Origin: Rudaea sp.
GTDB taxonomy: Bacteria > Pseudomonadota > Gammaproteobacteria > Xanthomonadales > Rhodanobacteraceae
Direction: 5' to 3'
DNA: 11,012 nt
Assembly (NCBI GenBank): GCA_025934455.1
Contig: JAICYA010000032.1
Coordinates: 1-11,012 of the forward strand
Shown: positions 7,460 through 11,012 of the stretch, one piece after another
How the letters are laid out: each line of letters starts with the position of its first letter
Position numbering within the stretch: the first letter of the stretch is position 1
Made by a program: the position numbers and the translations under genes
Notes under the pieces: model-generated
Database searches by the model: none
Seen by the model: the letters and a program-made list of their open reading frames with translations, nothing else
What the model was told of the DNA's origin: nothing

Positions 7460-7822
7460 ATGTATCTGCAAGCACTGCTGATCCGCGCCGCCGTAGCGGT
7501 CGCCACCGGCCTGATGCTGACCGCCGCCGTTTTCACCAATCATGGTGGACAGACCGCGCAGGCGGCAACCCCTGCCGCGACCATCGCCAAATCGGCGCGT
7601 AGTGCGATATCCGCCGCGGTCATGCTGCCGACGATCCACGTGCGTCCGACAGCAGCCGATCTCGCTGCCGCCGCCACGCCGAAGCAGAATCCGGCCCGCT
7701 TCGTCATCGAAGTGGCGCTGCCCGACCTGCCCGCAGCAGCCTCGACGCCACTGCGCGGGCTGAATGTCGACATGCCTTACTATTCTTTCGGCAAGGTTCT
7801 GCCGCGGATCGGCAAGGAATGA
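7460..7822 (+). CDS. Small membrane or exported protein, first gene of the GntR/ABC operon
   Basis: 120 residues. It starts at ATG 7460 with GGAG at 7450-7453, six bases upstream. An in-frame ATG at 7367 is rejected because it lies upstream of the promoter. Residues 5-25 (ALLIRAAVAVATGLMLTAAVF) form one hydrophobic helix after a short N-terminus; a signal peptidase site TAQA/AT near 35 is possible, so it is either a single-pass membrane protein or exported. The rest is Ala/Pro/Thr-rich and probably flexible. A short segment, ARFVIEVALPDLP (79-91), looks like a beta strand, and the tail NVDMPYYSFGKVLPRIGKE (102-120) is aromatic then basic. I cannot name it. From memory, small proteins with a similar D-M-P-Y-(Y/F)-S-F tail occur beside YtrA-type operons in Xanthomonadales. 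Its stop overlaps ATG 7819, so it is co-translated with the regulator. Confidence 0.78.
   Translation: MYLQALLIRAAVAVATGLMLTAAVFTNHGGQTAQAATPAATIAKSARSAISAAVMLPTIHVRPTAADLAAAATPKQNPARFVIEVALPDLPAAASTPLRGLNVDMPYYSFGKVLPRIGKE
7814..7818 (+). promoter_or_regulatory. Ribosome binding site that decides the GntR start
   Basis: AAGGA ends directly at ATG 7819, leaving no spacer, but lies six bases before the in-frame ATG 7825. The second ATG is therefore the better start, giving MSITWND rather than MSMSITWND. Confidence 0.6.
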
Positions 7823-7824
7823 GC

Positions 7825-8196
7825 ATGAGCATCACCTGGAACGACAACGCGCCGATCTACCGCCAACTGCGCGACCGCGTGGTGGCGATGATCCTGGATG
7901 GCGTGCTCAAACCCGGCGACGCCCTGCCCTCGGTGCGCCAGGTCGCCGCCGATTTCCAGCTCAACCCGATCACCGTTTCGAAGGGATATCAGGAACTCGT
8001 GGACGAACAACTCGTGGAAAAACGCAGGGGGCTGGGCATGTACGTGACCGATGGCGCGCGCGCGGCGCTGATGAAATCCGAACGCGAACACTTCCTGCGC
8101 GAGGAATGGCCGGCCCTGTTCGCGCGCATCCAGCGCATGAACCTCGACCTCGCCACCCTGATAAAAAACAGCGAAAACAAGGGAGAAAAATCATGA
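7825..8196 (+). CDS. GntR family transcriptional regulator, YtrA subfamily
   Basis: 123 residues from ATG 7825; ATG 7819, which overlaps the preceding stop, would add two. The short length, with a winged helix and only a small C-terminal helix pair, is the mark of the YtrA subfamily, whose members lack a large effector domain. The N-terminus SITWNDNAPIYRQLRDRVVA and the segments LKPGDALPSVRQVAADFQLN, ITVSKGYQELVDEQLVEKRR and GLGMYVTDGAR are classical GntR winged-helix sequence. The C-terminal part, REHFLREEWPALFARIQRMN, probably dimerises. YtrA regulators usually repress the ABC operon they belong to; in Bacillus subtilis YtrA the operon responds to cell-wall-active antibiotics. The effector here is unknown. 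Its stop overlaps the ABC ATPase start in an ATGA. Confidence 0.92.
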   Translation: MSITWNDNAPIYRQLRDRVVAMILDGVLKPGDALPSVRQVAADFQLNPITVSKGYQELVDEQLVEKRRGLGMYVTDGARAALMKSEREHFLREEWPALFARIQRMNLDLATLIKNSENKGEKS

Positions 8197-9050
8197 CTGC
8201 CGTCGTGCAGGCAAAGGGACTGTCCAAGCACTACGGCAACACGGTCGCACTGGACAACGTGAACCTCGAGATCCAGCCTGGCCGCATCGTCGGCCTGGTC
8301 GGGCCGAACGGCGCCGGCAAGACCACGGCACTCAAGGCCATCCTCGGGCTGGCCGAATTCGACGGCCAATTGTCGGTGCTCGGCTTGGATCCGCGCACGC
8401 ACCGCACCGAGCTCATGCAACAGGTGTGCTTCATCGCCGACGTGGCCGTGCTGCCGCGCTGGCTGCGCGTCGGCGACGCGGTGGATTTCGTCGGCGGCGT
8501 GCATCCGCGTTTCTCGCGCGAGAAATGCGAAAAACTCCTTGCCCGCACCAAGATCAAGCCGACCCAGCGCGTGCGCGAACTGTCCAAGGGCATGATCGTG
8601 CAGTTGCATTTGGCCCTGGTCATGGCGATCGACGCCAAGCTGCTCATCCTCGACGAGCCGACCCTGGGCCTGGATATCCTGTATCGCAAGGAGTTCTACA
8701 ACAACCTGCTCGGCGACTATTTCGACGAGCAGAAGACCATCCTCGTGACCACGCACCAGATCGAGGAGATCGAACACATCCTCACCGATCTGCTGTTCAT
8801 CAAGGAAGGCCGCATCGTGCTCGACGCAACCATGGACGACGTCGGCGAGCGCTTCGCGGAAGTGATGGTCAATCCGGACAAGGCCGATGCGGCACGTGCG
8901 CTCAAGCCGTTGTACGAACGCCAGGTCTTCGGTAAGTCCATCTTCCTGTTCGACGGCATCGACAAGGCGCGCCTGGCCGAACTTGGCGAACTGCATAAAC
9001 CGAGCGTTGCGGACTTGTTCGTCGCGACCATGAAAGGAACGTACGCATGA
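8193..9050 (+). CDS. ABC transporter ATP-binding protein, YtrB-like
   Basis: 285 residues. ATG 8193 has GGGAG at 8181-8185 and overlaps the regulator stop. Longer in-frame starts (to 7764) read other genes in the wrong frame. Motifs: Walker A GPNGAGKT (37-44), signature LSKGM (130-134), Walker B LLILDEP (150-156), D-loop GLD (159-161) and switch His188. The usual Q-loop glutamine is replaced in FIADVAVLPRW (80-90), and the signature is LSKGM in place of LSGGQ; both are, as I recall, usual in the YtrB group of exporters. The last 70 residues form a C-terminal extension of unknown role. Together with the permease encoded next it should form a membrane complex that exports or displaces an unknown hydrophobic or envelope-related substrate. 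Confidence 0.94.
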   Translation: MTAVVQAKGLSKHYGNTVALDNVNLEIQPGRIVGLVGPNGAGKTTALKAILGLAEFDGQLSVLGLDPRTHRTELMQQVCFIADVAVLPRWLRVGDAVDFVGGVHPRFSREKCEKLLARTKIKPTQRVRELSKGMIVQLHLALVMAIDAKLLILDEPTLGLDILYRKEFYNNLLGDYFDEQKTILVTTHQIEEIEHILTDLLFIKEGRIVLDATMDDVGERFAEVMVNPDKADAARALKPLYERQVFGKSIFLFDGIDKARLAELGELHKPSVADLFVATMKGTYA

Positions 9051-10054
9051 ACGCCAGCACCATGAACCCGATTACCGCAACTAGCAAATTCCTCTGGCAG
9101 GTCAAGCGCGAATACTGGGAACACCGCGGCGGATTCCTGTGGACGCCGCTGATCATCGCGCTGGTCATGCTGGCCTTCATGGCGATGGGCCTGATCACCG
9201 CCGAATTCACCGCGCACCAAAACGGTTTCACCTTGAACGGCATCCATCTCGATCAACTGACGAGCCACATCGATGCCGACGCGATGGCAAAATTCCAGGG
9301 CGCGCTCGACGTTGGCCTGATCACGATGGGCATGCCGATCCGCATCGCCCTGTTCGTGGTCGTGTTCTTCTACGCGCTCGGTGCGCTGTACAACGACCGT
9401 GCCGACCGCAGCGTGCTGTTCTGGAAATCGCTGCCGCTGTCGGACACACAGACGGTGCTCGCCAAAGTGACGGCGGGACTCGTCCTCGCGCCGGCGCTGG
9501 CCGTGCTCGGCATGATCGTGCTGCAACTGGGCTTCCTGATCCTCATGACGCTCTACGCCGCCATCCACGGCATCAACGCCCTGCCGTACCTGTGGTCGCC
9601 GACACACCTCGTCGCAATGTGGGTAAAGCTCGCCGTGCTGATCCCCGTCAACGCGCTGTGGGCCCTGCCGACGATGGGCTGGCTGCTGCTGTGCTCGAGT
9701 TATGCGCGCTCCAAGCCGTTCCTGTGGGCCGTGATGCTGCCGATCGTCGCCGGCGTAATCGTGTCATGGGCTCAAATCACGAACTCGTTTTCGTTCAGCG
9801 GCTGGTTCTGGCGGCATATCGTCGGCCGCATCCTTCTCAGCCTGATTCCGGAAAGCTGGATCAATCTCGACAGCCTGCGCGCGCTCGAACACGCAAACGC
9901 GGACCCCGGCATCGCCCTGGGCAACCTGTTGTCGTTCGGCGCGATCGCCGACCAGTTCGCCTCGCCGAATTTCCTGATCGGCGTGGCCGCCGGCGTGGCG
10001 ATGATCGCGGCGGCCATTTGGCTGCGCCGCTCGCGCGTGGAAGCCTACGCGTAA
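9047..10054 (+). CDS. ABC-2 type transporter permease of the YtrA-type operon
   Basis: 335 residues, overlapping the ATPase gene by ATGA. Six hydrophobic segments are visible at about 31-52, 92-115, 140-171, 188-216, 225-243 and 309-326. A loop of about 40 residues, probably periplasmic, follows the first. The cytoplasmic loop YNDRADRSVLFWKSLPLSDT (115-134) is the kind of coupling element seen in ABC-2 permeases of this operon type, where a conserved LFWKSLP stretch is common. The N-terminal FLWQVKREYWEHRG is amphipathic. Only one ATPase and one permease are encoded, so the complex is probably two of each. The substrate is unknown. A lipoprotein-like gene follows after 18 bases and probably belongs to the same transcript. 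Confidence 0.92.
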   Translation: MNASTMNPITATSKFLWQVKREYWEHRGGFLWTPLIIALVMLAFMAMGLITAEFTAHQNGFTLNGIHLDQLTSHIDADAMAKFQGALDVGLITMGMPIRIALFVVVFFYALGALYNDRADRSVLFWKSLPLSDTQTVLAKVTAGLVLAPALAVLGMIVLQLGFLILMTLYAAIHGINALPYLWSPTHLVAMWVKLAVLIPVNALWALPTMGWLLLCSSYARSKPFLWAVMLPIVAGVIVSWAQITNSFSFSGWFWRHIVGRILLSLIPESWINLDSLRALEHANADPGIALGNLLSFGAIADQFASPNFLIGVAAGVAMIAAAIWLRRSRVEAYA

Positions 10055-10072
10055 TCCATCGAGGATCCATCC

Positions 10073-10571
10073 ATGACCCGTCTGAAAATCCTGAGCGTAT
10101 TGATGCTGTGTGCCGTAACCGCCGCGTGCAGCCATGCCGATTCGCAGTTCCAGCATCTGAGCGTGCTGGACCGTGCATGCGCCGGGCCGCACCGACGCAA
10201 TCGTCAGCGCGTCCGGCACCCTGAGCATCGCCGGCACGCCGGTGACCGTCAATGTGGTGCAAGCGCAGATTGCCGCGCGTTATTTCGCCAGCGCCCTGGC
10301 ACTGCGCAACGACGCCATGAAAACGGGCGCTGCGGGAGCTTCGACGGCGGCGACGGCCATCGCCAGCGTTGCCGAAGGATTGGCTTCGGGCAACCCGGAT
10401 TCGATCGATGCAAAGGTGAACGCGAGTGCGGCGAAAGTCGAAGCCGCCGCCAATCGTGTGTGTGCGGACGTGCGAGCATTGGCGCAGGCACAAAACGAAC
10501 TCGCCGCGGCGTTACCGCAATTCAAGCCCTACGCGACGATAGCCGCGCACGAAGTGAACGACTGCAAATAG
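10073..10571 (+). pseudogene. Small lipoprotein-like gene split by a frameshift, possibly DUF2884/YggN-like
   Basis: AGGA at 10062-10065 precedes ATG 10073, which begins a clear signal sequence, MTRLKILSVLMLCAVTAACS, with a possible lipobox at Cys19 (TAAC, not ideal) or cleavage after SHA. From about 10175 this frame turns into Arg-rich sequence with no protein-like character. The +1 frame then becomes protein-like: TDAIVSASGTLSIAGTPVTV, NVVQAQIAARYFASALALRN, SVAEGLASGNPDSIDAKVNA and ALPQFKPYATIAAHEVNDCK, ending at TAG 10571. The +1 frame is closed by TGA at 10158-10160 and has no ribosome site of its own, so the change must lie at about 10161-10175. One extra base or two lost bases would explain it. 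The joined product of about 165 residues recalls DUF2884 lipoproteins (weak, from memory). It could be a real mutation or a sequencing error. Confidence 0.6.
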
Positions 10572-10572
10572 T

Positions 10573-10603
10573 TGCACAGGCCGCCGCTGCGGCGGCCTGT
10601 GCA
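10573..10603. terminator. Perfect 14-bp hairpin between convergent genes
   Basis: TGCACAGGCCGCCG (10573-10586), loop CTG, and CGGCGGCCTGTGCA (10590-10603) pair without mismatch. It starts two bases after the TAG of the plus-strand gene and ends seven bases before the stop of the minus-strand gene. There is no T run on either strand, so it may act as a bidirectional terminator needing a factor, or as a 3' end stabiliser. Confidence 0.6.
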
Positions 10604-10610
10604 CGTTCCG

Positions 10611-11012
10611 TCACCGGATGGTGTCGGACAGCACCTTGTAGACGTTTCCACCCTGGCTCTGCAGGCCGATCTGGCCCAGATCGAGCGAACCGTCGAGCCA
10701 ATAGCGCGCAAGCTGCCCGCCGGCACGCCTGACCACCAGCGCGGCGCCTTGCCCGGTGTAGATCGTGTCGCCCTGGCGCAATTCCGCCGGCTTGAGCGAG
10801 TCGGCAATCACGCGACCATCCGCGTATTGATCCTGCAGCAACTTGCGCACTGCCGAACCATCCGCCGGAACCGTGGCGGCAAACGTGCCGCTGCTGCGCG
10901 TGCGCAACACCGGCGTGGCGCTCGGGTCGATCGTGCGCAGCACCTTGTAGCGGCCATCGCCATTCGGCGATAGTTCGACACGATCCAGATTCAAGTCGCC
11001 CTGCAGCCAGAA
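10611..11012 (-). CDS. Repeat-containing protein of unknown function, N-terminus beyond the right edge
   Basis: 133 codons are open from the right edge to TGA at 10611-10613; no start is needed inside the window, and a TTG at 10994 lies within a conserved motif. I do not recognise the family. The segment holds two copies of one motif about 103 residues apart: WLQGDLNLDRVELSPNGDGR followed by YKVL at its start, and WLDGSLDLGQIGLQSQGGNV followed by YKVL at its end. The shared pattern is W-L-x-G-x-L-x-L, then Y-K-V-L. Between them lie TRSSGTFAATVPADGSAVRK and the block ADSLKPAELRQGDTIYTGQG. The alternating hydrophobic residues suggest beta structure. The protein probably consists of tandem domains of about 100 residues, with more upstream. 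There is no transmembrane segment or cysteine here. It converges on the GntR/ABC operon. Confidence 0.75.
   Translation of the reverse strand, partial: FWLQGDLNLDRVELSPNGDGRYKVLRTIDPSATPVLRTRSSGTFAATVPADGSAVRKLLQDQYADGRVIADSLKPAELRQGDTIYTGQGAALVVRRAGGQLARYWLDGSLDLGQIGLQSQGGNVYKVLSDTIR

Noticed and set aside
7989..8996. Minus-strand open frame of 335 codons opposite the ABC ATPase
   Set aside because: Antisense shadow; the ATPase on the other strand has Walker A, Walker B and signature motifs.
9139..10224. Plus-strand open frame of 361 codons overlapping the permease
   Set aside because: Reads the permease gene in another frame and is Arg/Ala/Asp-rich with no membrane segments, while the permease frame has six.
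10173..10732. Continuation of the lipoprotein frame to 10732 and, separately, an independent gene from GTG 10173
   Set aside because: After about 10175 the first frame is Arg-rich junk that would run through the hairpin and antisense to the next gene. GTG 10173 has no ribosome binding site and would leave the signal peptide unused. A single frameshifted gene explains both.
1..11012. CRISPR arrays, tRNA or rRNA genes, insertion sequences, prophage or attachment sites
   Set aside because: No regularly spaced repeats, cloverleaf sequences, transposase or integrase motifs, or target-site duplications were found on reading both strands.

Overview
The window looks like chromosomal DNA from a GC-rich gammaproteobacterium, most likely order Xanthomonadales (Rhodanobacteraceae or Xanthomonadaceae). 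This rests on high GC in third codon positions, a YheS-type ABC-F gene beside fkpA, SlyX and DUF2058 genes, and a compact YtrA-type GntR/ABC operon of a kind I recall from that order. No rRNA, tRNA, CRISPR array, insertion sequence or phage gene is visible. Coding density is high and no gap exceeds 170 bases.

Layout. (1) Left edge to about 5250, minus strand. Reading in the direction of transcription, fkpA (periplasmic FKBP prolyl isomerase) ends at a good intrinsic terminator. It is followed by ugd (UDP-glucose 6-dehydrogenase), which overlaps by four bases a TviB/WecC-type UDP-HexNAc dehydrogenase. Then come slyX, one base further on, a DUF2058 (YaiL-like) gene, and a GTG-initiated secreted protein that runs off the left edge. 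(2) fkpA and the plus-strand ABC-F gene yheS diverge from a 157-base intergenic region. yheS has a -10-like box so close to its ATG that the mRNA may be leaderless. (3) 7389-10571, plus strand. A near-consensus sigma70 promoter, overlapped by an inverted-repeat operator, drives a tight cassette: a small membrane or exported protein, a YtrA-subfamily GntR repressor, an ABC ATPase and an ABC-2 permease. A small lipoprotein-like gene follows, and it is split by an apparent frameshift. (4) A perfect 14-bp hairpin separates this operon from a convergent minus-strand gene with an internal repeat, cut by the right edge.

How the genes may work together. The two nucleotide-sugar dehydrogenases would supply UDP-glucuronate and a UDP-N-acetylhexosaminuronate for surface polysaccharide. 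FkpA assists folding in the periplasm and YheS acts on ribosomes. The GntR/ABC cassette resembles the YtrA systems that answer cell-envelope stress, with autorepression through the operator inferred from its position. The least described parts are the small protein that opens this operon, the frameshifted lipoprotein-like gene that closes it, the left-edge secreted protein and the repeat protein at the right edge.
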